64,000 nt of DNA from Icerya purchasi (GCA_039619475.1 CM077115.1:40548944-40612943); one strand, 5' to 3'. Shown: positions 36,545 through 48,514, counted from the first letter of the stretch. Program-made: numbers and translations. The notes: a model not told the origin generated them from the letters alone.

Positions 36545-36870
36545 GTAATTCTTAGGATTAGAAAAAATGTCTCAATTTTATGTATCATTTGTTATATTTT
36601 ATAGGATTTTTGTGATTGTTATTTTAAAAATGTCACAATTTTATGTAACGAAATATGTAACGAAAAATGTAACGAAAAAATGTCTTATATAATGAAAGTT
36701 AAATGTTAGGATAGGATTTTTGTGATTATATTATTTTTTTTGTGTTGATGCCAGTAAGAATTACGTTGTAAATTTTCATCATTTTATACAAAGTATAGAA
36801 AAGAAAGAGACAGAAATGAAAGCATAAGGGAGGTCAAAATGGCCAAATTTATATATATATATATATATAC
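36545..36870. repeat. Dispersed (TA)-tailed repeat, copy B (hairpin lost)
   Basis: It follows copy A from GTAATTCTTAGG through the GAGACAGAAATGAAAGCA block to GGCC-type sequence and a (TA)n tail. The CAAGGGGC/GCCCCTTG hairpin and the following GCGAG are missing, giving AAGGGAGGTCAAAATGGCC. Internal ATGTAACGAAA motifs are duplicated. Confidence 0.85.
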
Positions 36871-37496
36871 ATGTCAAGGGCAGATCCAGAGAGACATTTT
36901 CGGGAGGGAAATTACATAATTACGTAATATCTTATACGGTAGTCAGTAAATTTGTGAAATACCCCTTGTTTCATAAAGAGAAAATCAAATAGCGACCACC
37001 TCTTTAGAAATTTAAAAATGTTTTAAAAATACATTAATGCAATTTTTAATTTAACTTTTGTTTTATTTTTAGGGGTGAAAAATAAAACGAAATCATAAAA
37101 TTATACCTAAAAAATGGTAATTTAAATTTCGAATAGTAAATTACTAAAAAGAATAGAACACGATGGTATTTTTATTTGAGAATCTTAATATCTTTTTTAA
37201 TTTTGCTAGTAATCTGATCCGAATTCTTTGTCCCCTGAGCGAGTAATTTACTACTCCGAGGCATGCAGCTACACTGAAGTATTCGGGTTCGCTGGTATCT
37301 TTTCATGATTTAGGGAAAAATTTGTATGTCGGGTTTCAGTTTTCGTTTTGCGGGTCGTCGTCGTTGTACTTTTAGTCTAGTCTGTCGCTTTTCTGAAGTT
37401 TGCTGCAGCATCCGCGGCCTGCTCTCGATCCGTAGTGTGTTCATTTCGCGTACGGACAACACAACTTATAAGGAATAGGCGGTATACAACAATATA
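36871..37496. other. Unassigned spacer
   Basis: CAAGGGCAGATCCAGAGAG at about 36886 looks like one hAT-type terminus, but no partner end was found. GC-richer DNA at 37240-37460 has no recognised motif. Confidence 0.35.
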
Positions 37497-38635
37497 CAGT
37501 CGACTAGCGATTATCCGGATTAATTGGGCGGCCAGCCGGTCCGGATATGCCGAAGATCAAGGTTAAATCCTGCAAATTAAATGGAAAAATGAAAATTAAC
37601 TTATCGTATATATAAAAAAGTACTACATGAAAATTAACTTACGATGGTACACATTAACTAGTTTTTAAAGAAGTGTCTGTGATTAAGGTGTCTTTCGCTG
37701 CATTCTCTTCCTTGCCGATATATCTCGCCACTTGCGGAAACAAATGATATCAGCCGGTGACGCTTCTTCCTTTTGAGTTATTCCAGCGCTACTTCAATCG
37801 CCTTCAGTTCTTCATCGTGTGTTATAACACTTTAAAGGGGCTCGTTATCCATAATGTCTCTAACTGGATTCTCGTTGAGTACCATAATATCTTCATCTAC
37901 CGTTTCTTCCATCTCGTTGCTGCCCAATCCGTTCTGTAACGTCATCCGTATTACTACTACCCGTTTCATATGCTGGAATGTTTTTTATTAGAGAAACAAG
38001 CTCTTCGTTGTCTTTTGAACTGTCTAAATCACATTGTTTGTCAATTTCATCCCATTTATCACTGACTTTATGATCTAATAATATTTTCCACGACCGCACT
38101 AATGCTATAGAACTAATCTCTTCCCATCCCTCAGATAACTAACAATAAGTGATAACATCAAGCATATCAACTGATTTTAAAGCAACCTGACACAGTCCTC
38201 ATTATTTTCAACGCTTGATATTAGTTGTTGGTGAGAAGGCGGCATCGATTTTTTTTTTTGTAAGGCCTCTAGAATTCCTTGACCCATGGGTTGACAAACC
38301 GATGTAACGTTTGCTGGAAGAAACATTGCGCCTTTATATCACCATCTTGTAACTGCCCAGTTGCCGGATTGGAGCATTGTCGAGAATAAGGATTGCTTTT
38401 CTCGGTAACTGTTTATCGGACAAATGTTTCGCAACTGCGGGCATAAACTCCCTTTGTGAAATTAACTTTTAAAAATTTCACAGCATCTTCATTTGCAGCG
38501 AATGTAAACAAACATTCAGATACGTACTGCATATAGCTGTGAATTATATAAAAGCGCTTTGGCTTTTTCTTCTTTTTTTATTTATTTATTTTTTTTTTTT
38601 CTGAAAAATCGATCCGGGTAATCGCGAGTCGACTG
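37497..38635. mobile_element. Jerky/Tigger-like (pogo group) transposon remnant
   Basis: 1139 bp. The left end is CAGTCGACTAGCGATTATCC; the reverse complement of the right end is CAGTCGACTCGCGATTACCC. Flanks are TA at the left and TG at the right, next to a (TA)n array, consistent with a TA target with one mutation. It carries the 3' half of a transposase on the minus strand. Confidence 0.88.
37893..38570 (-). pseudogene. Jerky/Tigger-type DDE transposase, 3' part
   Basis: The minus strand reads LPRKAILILDNAPI (the second catalytic Asp region, ILxLDNxPxH). After a frameshift comes AMFLPANVTSVCQPMGQGIL (FLPPNTTSxxQPMDQGI). Then a 68-codon frame at 37893-38099 reads SWKILLDHKVSDKWDE, then NEELVSLIKNIPAYE and TDDVTERI, the C-terminal segment of Tigger/jerky proteins. 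In the signature, His is replaced by Arg/Gln and Asp by Gly. The N-terminal CENP-B-type HTH and the first Asp are missing. It is inactive. Confidence 0.82.
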
Positions 38636-38637
38636 TG

Positions 38638-38661
38638 TATATATATATATATATATATATA
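38638..38661. repeat. (TA)n microsatellite
   Basis: Directly abuts the right end of the jerky-like element. Confidence 0.9.
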
Positions 38662-38866
38662 AACTCGGCTCTTCGTGCCTCGCATGTTCCACCCCTTGAT
38701 CCCGTCTTCGTACAGAATGAGGAAAATTGACAATGTCAAGCAATCAATTTTGTCTGTACTTTGTCTTTTTATATATACAGCATATCACGTTTTAAAACAA
38801 ATTTTTATGGCAGTTCTTTTTGTGCCAGAAAAACATTTTGTAGTCCGGGCTAAGAATGACGCTGTC

Positions 38867-38868
<2 letters not shown>

Positions 38869-38910
<42 letters not shown>
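38869..38910. repeat. (TA)n microsatellite
   Basis: About 21 TA units. Confidence 0.95.
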
Positions 38911-38914
<4 letters not shown>

Positions 38915-39845
38915 AAAACGGCACGTGTACAAATATACATACAGGAGCGTTTTAAATGATTTATGTTTGACGAGGAAGGAGGATTTACGAACATTAATTG
39001 AAAATGTTGCTTTTTTTTAAATTTACTAACTTGGTATTTTTATAATTTTATTGATTCTCTATGTCCTGTCTTTAACTGCCCAGACTATTACAGAACATTA
39101 AGAGAAATGCGCGAAATCTACACGTACAAATGTAACTCCTGTTTTTCCTTGGCAAACACTAGAATTTTGACTATGGTGCCAAGAGTGTTGGAGAGAATTT
39201 CGTGCATAGGGACTTCCGCATTATGCGCTCTCACGTATTACTTAAATTCGTTTTATGTTTCGGCTGAAACTATATAACCCTAAATTTTTATATTTGTTAA
39301 TCTTTCAGTCGAAACTAGAAAAGTAAAACTCGAACTGATTCAAAACATTAACCAAAAACTAAACCACGATACTTAAAAATTTTCCAAAAGTGCCAACTGA
39401 AAAAATCGTTTTTTGATGAGGCCACGCTAGTACTGAGGCGTAACTCTACGCACATATAAATCATAATAATAAGAATATATAATGTATAATACGGTTATAT
39501 CGAAATGCTTGCGGGGGTTTTCATAATTTTTACGCAGTTTTTACAGATAGTTTATCGAAATAGAAATATTTTGTGGCGTTCTATCGTTTATTTATTTATA
39601 ATAAATAAATAAAAATACTGATCGACAAAATTATTATTATACATATGTAAAATTTGTATTAATATCCCCTATTCCACAATTTTGAAACTTTAAAATACCG
39701 ACTAGTTCTGACGTTAAACCGTCATTATCTTGACAAATAATTTATTTATTCGTTTAAACGATAACGGTTTAAACGTCGAAAAAAGCTATCTGCCATTTTG
39801 GGAAGCTCGTCAACTATGGACATGAATCCGGCGCAAGTGAAATTA
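38911..39845. other. AT-rich spacer, no gene recognised
   Basis: Short open frames only, with no motif. Confidence 0.5.
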
Positions 39846-39942
39846 TTGTAAGTGTCAATGTGCGGCAGCGAAAATCGAACCAGGTCCTAATCAAGCGAAA
39901 TACAATTAACTAATCAACTAGGCCACGGTAGCTGGCTAAATT
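39846..39942 (-). repeat. tRNA-derived SINE head or tRNA pseudogene
   Basis: The minus strand shows an A-box-like TGGCCTAGTTGATTAG (39910-39925). About 30 bases later it shows a B-box-like GGTTCGATTTT (39871-39881). The spacing is that of a tRNA gene with the RNA starting near 39932. The cloverleaf is imperfect and the 3' acceptor strand does not pair, so a SINE or relic is more likely than a working tRNA. No A-rich SINE tail was clearly seen. Confidence 0.5.
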
Positions 39943-40204
39943 CGGCACTTTAATTTTGACTCATGTTCTATAATTGCGAATTGGCATATACGTTCATAAA
40001 CTAAACTACGTTTTATTTGCGGGCATTTTTTGCTGGTCCCCTTTTTTCGCGTTGTTAAAATCGTCTTTTCCTTCGGACGCTGAATTTTTATCTTCTCAGT
40101 CACCTTTGTCTTACTCGGATTTTTATTGTTTACGGCTGAGTAAATTTTTTCTTCTTTTTAATTTTTTTGAGCTCGTCGACAAAAGAGCTCAGAAATAGTA
40201 CGAA

Positions 40205-41465
40205 ATGGTTAGTTAAACACGGATGCGATCAGAGAGTTACAGAATAAATGTAGAAAAAACTGAAATAATGAACAACGAAGAAAATAGCAGGATATAGGAG
40301 GCGCAATAAGGAGCAGGATGCCCGAGAGATTGTAAATTAGAATAAAGGATAGCACATTCTGCCGAGAAGAACGAGCATTAAAAAAAGATATGATTAGGAT
40401 CACAAATAGCCTCGTAAGTAGGATGAAGAAGACAGTTAAGCGTGATGAAGGTAGAAGACTGTGTTTAAGGCGCAAGCGAACAATAGACACACAACAGCGG
40501 AACGACGAAGTGAAGGGAAACCATAAAACAAAGGATGAACAGGAAAATTCGTCTGGATGGACGGGTAATGGGACTGTCTGTTGGGAAAGAAGGGAACATA
40601 AATGTCTGACCGGAGTGTAGAGTGGAAAATTTTACATAAACCGGAATCTCAGCAAGAAAGCACTCCGAAATAGCAGATGACTAGGGAAATAGGAAGATTA
40701 TTCAGAGAAACAATGACAATGGCTAAATTGTAAGGTCGGGAAGAGAATACAACGCAATAGGATATGGAAGGAGAAACAGAGAGATGAATAGAGGAAAGAG
40801 AAAGTTCCAAGTCGGTTCTGTTGAGTTCCTCGTTGGCGGTTGTGATATCCATGGCCGAATATCATCTGCATAGAACAGAGAAGAGGAAAAGAAATAAAGA
40901 GAGAAGCAACATAGAGTGGGACTGAGACAAAAGCTCTGCAGAAGATCACGAAAAACTCTTCTTGAGGTAGAATCTGTTGAAGAAGACAGACCACCGATTT
41001 AGCGTAAAATTAAGAACAAGATCGACGAAGGTAGAAGGAATATACTAATGGATAAGATTTTTTCTTTAAGACAGGGAAGGTAAACATGATCGAAAACAGC
41101 AGAGATATCAATAAAAACTGCCAAAATGTGTATTTTTTGTCAATAAAGGATTTATATATATCGAATACAAAAAGACTTATACAATAAGCTGGACCAAGGC
41201 CCGGACAAAAACCAAACATGTTATTAGAAAGGATACTCAAGTTTTTCAACCACCAAACGAGACGCCTATTAAGAATACTTTCAAAGAGCTTTCTAAGGCA
41301 GGAAGCCAGAGAGATAGGCCGAAAGAAAGAGGAGTTCTTTTTAGGAATGGAGATGACAATAAATGTGTTCCAAGAGGAGGGAGTACTGCACGTATCAACA
41401 AAGAAATTAAACAACGAATTAAGGAACTGAAGAGCATTGTCGGAAAGATTTTGGAACGCACGGTA
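40205..41465 (-). pseudogene. Decayed LINE reverse transcriptase
   Basis: A minus-strand frame of 134 codons (41414-41010) reads SSWNTFIVISIPKKNSSFF, RPISLASCLRKLFESILNRR, LVWWLKNLSILSNNMFGF and FVFDIYKSFIDKKYTF. These are RT motifs 0 to 2 of R1/jockey-type LINEs. After frameshifts, LYADDIRPWISQPP carries the catalytic YADD at about 40858-40872. The DISxAFDxV motif is damaged (ISLLFSIMFTF). The downstream part to 40205 keeps only vague similarity. Confidence 0.85.
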
Positions 41466-41559
41466 GGGAATTCCCCATCTTACAGATATAATTCGGTACT
41501 TACCGAAACCATTTTTTTTTTTTTTTTTACGGAAATTTCAGCTCCCATAGTCCTTTGAA

Positions 41560-42340
41560 GTACAATAAAACCAGCATCGAATCAGTCATTTCAAGTCAGA
41601 ATTTAACGTCATTTTGAACTGCAACCATTCTTATTGGAAGTGGTCAAATATAGATTTAGTCATTACTTCTCATTTCAGCAGTTCCACTTTAATACCCAAC
41701 AGCGATCATTCACCACTAAAATCATTCATCATCCATTCTATACTCAAAAAACATTCTTCCTATCAATGAAAAATAAACTGCAACAAAACCAATTGAAATT
41801 CTCATATAGATCCCACTGTGATAAATATTTCCATTGCAAAATTTCCGGTGATATAAATGAGACAGTTAAATCATCTCACCGCTATGGTCGAGAAATATGT
41901 TCACTGACTCTACATTCTAAACTTCGACATGTCTCATGGCGGACGGATGAATGTTCCTTAGAAATAGAAAATTTGATGGCATTTCCATCCATGGGTAATC
42001 ACCTTCACTACAGGAAAAAGCGTGTCAGAGTTGAATGGATCTTAAAAAAATCTAAGCGTCAATCTTGGTCCAACTAAACTTCATCGATCAATTTTGTCAC
42101 GCCTCTACGAAATAAGTGTATGGCAAAAAATCAGATCGATAGGAAAATCGTTATTTTTTCATATTGCAACTTCCGTTCAGATTAAAGGCCAAATAACAAC
42201 CGATCAAGAAGAAATTCTTAATCATTTTGCATCGCACTTTACGAATATTTCTAGCGACACAAACTGCGACCCAGCAATTATCGCCATTAAAGAAAAGGCG
42301 AACATCTTTCGAAGATCGATTGTGGAAGTTTAAATATAGA
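41560..42340 (+). pseudogene. Jockey-type LINE, linker between endonuclease and RT
   Basis: A + strand frame from 41634 ends WRTDECSLEIENL..., KKRVRVEWILKKSKRQSWSN. This fits the linker with VPWWxxExxxAIxxR ... RxxLRxxKRxSWxxF. It continues in the next frame as EISVWQKIRSIGKS, then ITTDQEEILNHFASHFTNIS, the usual segment before RT (AxxFxxxFxxVSS). The same LINE resumes at 43045 after an interruption that carries a mariner fragment. Confidence 0.75.
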
Positions 42341-42524
42341 GCCCTATAAAATCAAAATACGAGGAGTGACAATTGAATATAGCCATAGCACCGCAAAGAG
42401 TATGGTATTAAATTGAATGATGTGTTTTTTCAGTGAATCTATGTTTACTACAATACTTTTATCTACACTTCCCCAATCATTAATATCAATCTAAACCATA
42501 GCGAAGCGTAGCCGGGTTTAGCAA

Positions 42525-42850
42525 GTATATATATACATTGAAGTTTTGAAACCGTTACGAGCCCGCGTGTACCGCGCACGACTCAAATTGGCCGAGAAGG
42601 ATTGGATGCTACATCACGGCAACGCTCCGCACCTCATCCTTCTCAGTACGCCAGTTTTTGGTGCTCCACAGCATTCCTGCGCTCCCGCACCCCCCTACAG
42701 CCCGGACCTGGCTTCTGTTCCCTCAACTCAAAAGTTACTTGGAAGGAAACCGTTACGACGGTATTACCGAAGTCCAAAGTGTCACGACGAGGGTCCTGAT
42801 GGACCTATATTCGGGAGGGGGGGGGGCTTTCAAAAATGAGTTGAACATTG
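42525..42850 (+). pseudogene. Mariner transposase C-terminal fragment
   Basis: The + strand reads LRARVYRARLKLAEKDWMLH (RRxRPExW.xxxWxLHHDNAPxH), HGNAPH with Asp changed to Gly, PPYSPDLA, then LKSYLEGNRYDGITEVQ in a neighbouring frame and TRVLMDL. This is the second half of a mariner DDE domain with at least one frameshift and loss of the catalytic Asp. A G-run at about 42818-42827 disrupts the end. It lies between the two halves of the + strand jockey remnant. Confidence 0.85.
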
Positions 42851-43044
42851 GCGGCGGTGTGCTGACCTTGGAGGAGACTACTGCGAAGGTGTTTAAAGTA
42901 AGTTCCTCCCTTCCCTTATTGTTAGGCCCTCCAGGACAAAATTCTACAACTACAATTGCCACACCTCGTATTTTGATCTCATGAACTGGAAAGTTCTATA
43001 AAAGACACAAAACCGGCCTTAGTAGGGGTTGAACTTTTCCACAT

Positions 43045-43560
43045 TTTTTTGTTACAGAAAGCGCTAGACAAAATTATAAGTGTCACTACTACAAATTTTT
43101 TATCATATCTCAACCACCAACGTTTTTTCAGACAAATGGAAATTCGCCATTGTAACGATTTTATTGAAACCGAACAAAAATCCGATTCTAGTGGACATCT
43201 ATCGTCCAATAATGAAAAGTCGACTCTGCTGGAAGCTTAAATCTAATAACCTTCTTTCCAGTAAACAGTGTGGTTTCCAAGTTGAAAGATCCACACAGGA
43301 TCAGTTATTACTATTGTAAAATTCCATTAAGAACGCTTTTGCCGCCAAACGTCATTTAATGACCATATTCTTTGACATTTCAAAAGTATTTGATGACAGC
43401 ATGGCGCAACAAAATACTTCAGATTTTGTATAACTTCAGTTTTCGAGGCAATTTACATAAATTTATCTGGAATTTTTTTTTTCCAACTCAGCCTGCCTGC
43501 CATTTAGCCAGTGTTTTTTCTTTTACTTCACTCTTTATAGGGTATTTTATAAAACTTTCT
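43045..43560 (+). pseudogene. Jockey-type LINE, reverse transcriptase motifs 0-3
   Basis: Two overlapping frames read FSDKWKFAIVTILLKPNKNP, then DIYRPIMKS (SYRPISL), SNNLLSSKQCGFQVERST and QDQLLLL. A stop follows, then NAFAAKRHLMTIFFDISKVF (AVFFDIxxAFD, first catalytic Asp in FFDIS). The end dissolves into T-rich sequence. Orientation and order match the linker piece at 41560-42340. Confidence 0.85.
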
Positions 43561-43728
43561 TATTTATTATTTCTATATTTCTTTCTATCTTGTAGTACTT
43601 TATAGATCTATATACTAGTAAAGCTAAATTCGACGTTGGATCTGCCCCTAAGTACGTTACAGACACTGAGAAGGTATGCAACTCTGACAGGATTTCCGTT
43701 CTAAATTTATCCCTACCTTGCTCGTAAA

Positions 43729-44850
43729 CTACGAGGTGCAGCTATTAAATAACGAGACTGATTTTCAAAAACGGCTTTATTGTTAAAATGATTCAATAAC
43801 CGGACGTCCCCCTTCAATATATTCACCTCCCCTCTGCACACACCGTTCCATTCGTTTTTTCCATTGTTGGAAGCAGTGCTGAAAGTCTGTTTCTGTAAGG
43901 GCCGTTCAAAAGTTGCGTCGTTCTTTGTTTTACCTTTTCCATTGATTCAAAATGCGTTCCTTTTAGGACAGACTTCACCTTTGGAAACAAAAATAAGTTG
44001 CACGGAGCCAAGTCTGGTGAATAGGGCGCGTGTTCGAGCACTGGAATGTTTTTATCAGCTAAAAACTGCTTCACTGAGAGCGCTTTATGGGTAGGTTTTG
44101 ATGCAGGATACACGACTTGTTTCGCCACAACTCCGGTCTTCTCCTACAAACTCGCTCTCGCAGGGTTGCCAACATTTGCAAATAATAATCTTGGTTCACA
44201 GTTTGACCCTCTAGAACCCATTCGATCATCCCAATTCTATTGATGTAACGATTAGCTTTGAATTTTGACTTTGACATGGGAGAAGCAGGTGTTTTCCAGT
44301 GCATCGATTGCCTCTTAGTTTCAACATCGTACTAAAAAATCCGTGTTTCGTCGCATGTAATAATCCTATTCATCAAATCCAGCTCTTCGATTAACCATTC
44401 AAGAACATTAGAACAAACCTGTTGACGGTACAGCTTTTGATCGGCACTCAAGTTTTTCGGTACCGCCAGCTTCGCACAGACTTTAGACATGTTCAATTCT
44501 TCATGTAAAATTCTTCTGGCGGTTTCTTTATCGGCGTTTACCATAGTCATCCGAATGTGCTCAAACGACGATCTGCGCGCACAATTTCATTGATTTTGGC
44601 AGCGGTTGCGGCAGTTGAAATCGAGACAGATTGACTTGAACGCTGGTCATCTTCAGCACTCTCTCGACCTTCAAAAAAACGTCAGCAACAAAAAAAAACA
44701 CATGTACGTGACAGAGAATTCTTACCGTAAGCTTCTTTCAGTAATGCATAACACTCGGGGTTGGAGTTTTCTTCAATTTCATGAGAACTTTCAGATTGAT
44801 ACATGTTCGTGTTTTTCATCACACATTATACCCGACGCGCAAAAAAATCA
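43729..44850 (-). pseudogene. Frameshifted mariner transposase
   Basis: Minus strand from 44850: YALLKEAYGKNSLSRT (helix-turn-helix), FEGRESAEDDQRSSQSVS, MTMVNADKETARRILHEELN, MSKVCAKLAVPKNLSADQK, IITCDETRIF with the first catalytic Asp. Then come HWKTPASPMSKSKFKAN, VLEGQTVNQDYYLQMLATL and RERVCRRRPELWRNKS. In the last frame, ALSVKQFLADKNIPVLEHAP precedes YSPDLAPCNLFLFPKVKS. The HHDNAPAH motif reads CILHQN / PASKPTH and is broken. The 3' end next to 43729 reads CGAGGTGCAGCTATTAAATA, a typical mariner terminus. The 5' terminus was not found. Confidence 0.9.
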
Positions 44851-44999
44851 TCTGCTCTTCAACACTCGATCGAACAAATACTACTATAGCTACGAAAACG
44901 TTAGTTCCGTGTGATAGTTTATGCAATACAACTAGAGAGTCCGTTAGAATTAATATTTTTTGACCGATAAACTTTTTATAATACATTCTGGATTACAAT

Positions 45000-47900
45000 T
45001 TTAAAAGAAAATCCAACATACGTCAACCGAAAAGTTTCAAAAAACTCTCGGGGCTGAAATAATAAAAAGCTGCTTTGTATCTATTTTGCCCCCGCTCAAA
45101 TGATCCATAGAGGATTTTGTAATTATTGAACCGAGATTTTAATATATGTAATTTATTATCAGACTGCTTTGGTTTAAAAATGGATAGTATTGGCAAATTC
45201 TTTAGTATCTGATTCAGTTTGTGGAAAGCAAAACGATTCCTAAAAATCCACCCAGTATAGCGCCGGTTTAATGTTTTTGTAAATCTATTATAAAATCAGA
45301 GTAGTTGTTAAAACTAGGAAGTATTGGAGAAGTTGTGGTAAACCTCCAGTAATCCCGATTTTTTAAGCTATCTAAAATAGGTATCTGATTATTTATTGAA
45401 TGAAAGCGATACTCTTTTGTTTTTTTTATGTAAAATTTGTCCGTAGAACGTTTAAGAAGAAATTTAACTGGAAGTTCTGCGCATTCAGCATTGACTACGT
45501 GAGCTGGTGTAGATTTCATAGACCCTAGACAGAACCGAAGGGCTCTGTTTTGAATAATTTGCAATTTTTTAGTTTTTGTGTTGTTTAAATTTAATATTGG
45601 GGTTGCGTATTCTAGGCGAGTACTTATTATTGTTTCGTACATTGCTAGGAGCGAATATGGATGAGCCTTCTACTTGATTCCTGTTAGAGCTCTCAATACG
45701 TTGAAACTTTTCTCAGATTTTCCGGATATATTTTGGAATTAATCTTTCCAAGACAATTTTAAGTCTAACTTAACTTCTAAATACTTGACAGAATTTTTGA
45801 AAGCTACGGTTTTATGACCGTATGACCTTCCTAGTCACTACTAATCTTTGTGTTTTTCAGTATTAATCTGAATGTGAAGCCTGTTTAACATTGATATTAA
45901 TCTACTTACTACCTCCCCTACTCTGACCGTTACGATTTTTAGAGAACCTGCCGATGAGTATATCGCCAAGTCATCCGCATACTGAATGATTTTGATATTT
46001 CGCACTTGGATTTTATTCTATATCTTTTGCATATAGCGCGTATAGATACGGGCCGAGTAGACTCCCTTGAACCCCCCCTTACCTACCCGTAGGTTCTCCT
46101 CTTGATAAAGCATTCAATTTTCTATTATGAAAATAACTATATATCCAGTAACCAATTTTTTCAGAAATTCTTAAAATAAGTATTTCGATTAGGGTATTGA
46201 GATGCGTACTAAGCTGACTTGAGATCAATAAATATAATAATGAAATACCAGCTCTTATAAAGACTTACTTAATCGTTTATTGAAACTGTTAGGGCATACC
46301 TGGTTCCCAAGGATTTTTTAAACCCACATTGCACCTTGGATACTATTCCGAAGCGGTTGGCCCATCGTTCTATTCTATATTATATAATATTTTCCACTAT
46401 TTTACCCATACATAGGAGCAAGGCCGTGTCCACGGGGTGGTTCTTAGGGGTTAACCCCCCCCCATGAGAACTGAAATAGTTATTATGAATACACAAAAAT
46501 CTGAAAAAAATCACAAATTTAAAATAAATATTGATGATTTTTTAGGATGTTCTTACCTACCTTTAAAAGAAAAAAGAAAAAATATGCTCCATATTTTTAG
46601 GTACTTCATTATTATCTTATGCAAAATTTTTTATTACGTGTGTAATTAATAACATATATGTAATTTTTATTAATGTTCGTATACGGGGTAATTCATTTAT
46701 GTAAATCAAAATAATGGAAATTATTAATAGTACGAATATTAGTGAAAAATATATTGTTATTCATAAAATAAATATGCGAAGGAAATTTTCAACCCCCCCC
46801 CCCCCCCCCCCAAAAAAAAAATTCTGGGCACGGGCCTGCATAGGAGTAAGGATAAGGACCTGAATGAATTATGTTAATTTTTTTTTTTTTGTTTTTGCCG
46901 GGTTTCAAGATCGGACAAACATAATATTCTTTCCAGAGATTTTGAATATATCCTGTGTCAAGTGATTTATAGGAGTTTTTCCGATGATCTAGACTTTTAA
47001 TAAATTTTGACCATGTAATTTCTCTATTTAGTCAGTTCACAAATTTATCTGACGCCTATAACAGGGATCTTTTTGATCCAGAGGTTCGACGGGGGTTTCA
47101 AGCTTACAGATAAATTTTGAAATCCAATCCGATATATTAGTTTCGTAATTACATACTAGCCGAGGATAGTTAAAAACCCGTATTTTATACCACAGATCTT
47201 TTGTGCTTCGTTTAGTATTTATCTTATTGCAATAGTCTTTCCGGGCTAATTTATTTTTTCCTTTAATGATCTCTTTACTCTAGCCTCTGTTCTTTGAATT
47301 TTTAGTAGTTTCCCATGTTTGGGTATTTGTTGAAAGTTTTCTGACATAGTCATCTTAAAGCTATTGCTTTGTTACAGTCCACATATCACTAGGGTAGACT
47401 TGTGTCACACAGTCTTTCCTTATGCATTGACGGCACGGCATCGTTAATGCTTTTATTAATTATTTCACCAATAGTATTACATTAATAAGCTGTATCTGCA
47501 GCATAAAATTGCTCCTCATCAATGCTATTAAAGTTTAATTATTACATTCGATTGATATTTTTCCCAATCGACCTTCTGAAGATCTCTCACAGGTCTGTTT
47601 ATTTTAGGAGCCAGATTGCGAGAAAAACTATGAATGGTCGTAGTACACAAGTTAATTAATACTGAGAGGTGGTGATCACTACCCGTAGAATCTGCCTCGG
47701 CGCTATATTCTAGTCTAGTAGCGAGGCTGAGATGGCATAGAACTAAGTCCTGATTATTTTGTTCGAAATTTGGTCAACCCGTGTATTTTACATTGTATTA
47801 ACTATAAACATTGAGTATTGATTTATTAATTTTAATAGCTTTGCGCCTTCAAAATTTGATTTAACACATCCCCAAGCTGGATGGACTACGTTAAAATCTC

Positions 47901-48170
47901 CCATAATTATGAAAGGGTGACTCATTTGGGAGAATACATCAACCCATTGGTTAAACGTTGTGAACTATGTAACTTTAAAGTGATTGCACAAAATTTAGAT
48001 AAGATCTTCTGCAATACTAGTTATGTTAATATTTTTCTGTTGATATATAATAGAGTCATCAATCAGAATCGCGACTCCTCCATCTTTTCGTCTACTTCTG
48101 CCATCCCTTATTATATTGTAGTTAGATACATTTAACCGATGGAACTGTTTTAGCCATTATTATTTTTTAC
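45000..48170 (-). pseudogene. LINE with endonuclease and reverse transcriptase, interrupted by a MITE
   Basis: Reading the minus strand from 48170: RRGGVAILI, ITSIAEDLIQILCNHFKV, FIIMGDFNVVHPAWGC (endonuclease motif, GDFN at about 47884-47910), then AKLLKLINQYSMFIVNT. The linker and RT start are decayed (47700-46900). The hAT MITE at 46419-46838 cuts the RT. Then come YADDLAIYSSAGSLKI (catalytic YADD at 45970-45981), HIQINTEKH and VKYLEVKLDLKLSWKD. A clean 124-codon frame at 45642-45268 reads MYETIISTRLEYATPILNL, LQIIQNRALRFCLGSMKSTP. This is one of the more complete LINEs in the window. No RNase H was seen. Confidence 0.85.
46419..46838. mobile_element. hAT-type MITE, 420-bp family, complete copy 1
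   Basis: Termini CAAGGCCGTGTCCACGGGG and GGGCACGGGCCTG, with a perfect 8-bp target duplication CATAGGAG (46411-46418, 46839-46846). Near the left end GGGGTTAACCCC forms a palindrome, and near the right end there is an 18-base C-run. A short open frame inside (46464-46649) is not conserved as protein. It inserted into the minus-strand LINE. Confidence 0.95.
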
Positions 48171-48514
48171 TAAATATATTTTTGGCTCTTCTTGGCTACT
48201 GTAAATGCCCCTGCAATTCCACAGCATAACCTGGTAAAGTTCCATAGTTAGGTGAGGAAATTCTTATTAGTTATTGCTATAAGGTTAATTTAGTTGGTAT
48301 GTTTAAAAATTATTTTATGTTGTTTATCGTTTGTACACTTATCGGTACCTAATTTATTTTTACTTATTTACTTTATATTTATTCCATTCGCGTCTAAGTT
48401 TTGTTTTGGGTTTTCGATATCGATTTTCGACAGTTTTCTCTGCTTACCGAATTATTATTTTTCTTTTTTAATAAGTTATTATCACGTAAATACATAAGTT
48501 GTTCAAAAAATGTT
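48171..48514. other. T-rich spacer
   Basis: Between the 5' side of the minus-strand LINE and the long-TIR mariner. Nothing recognised. Confidence 0.5.

Noticed and set aside
36886..36920. CAAGGGCAGATCCAGAG, resembling a hAT terminus
   Set aside because: Only one end is visible and no 8-bp duplication could be paired.
38869..38910. (TA)n runs read as Tyr-Ile repeats in several open frames
   Set aside because: Translations of (TA)n microsatellites give YIYIYI tracts in any genome; no protein is implied. The same applies at 1387 and 15513.
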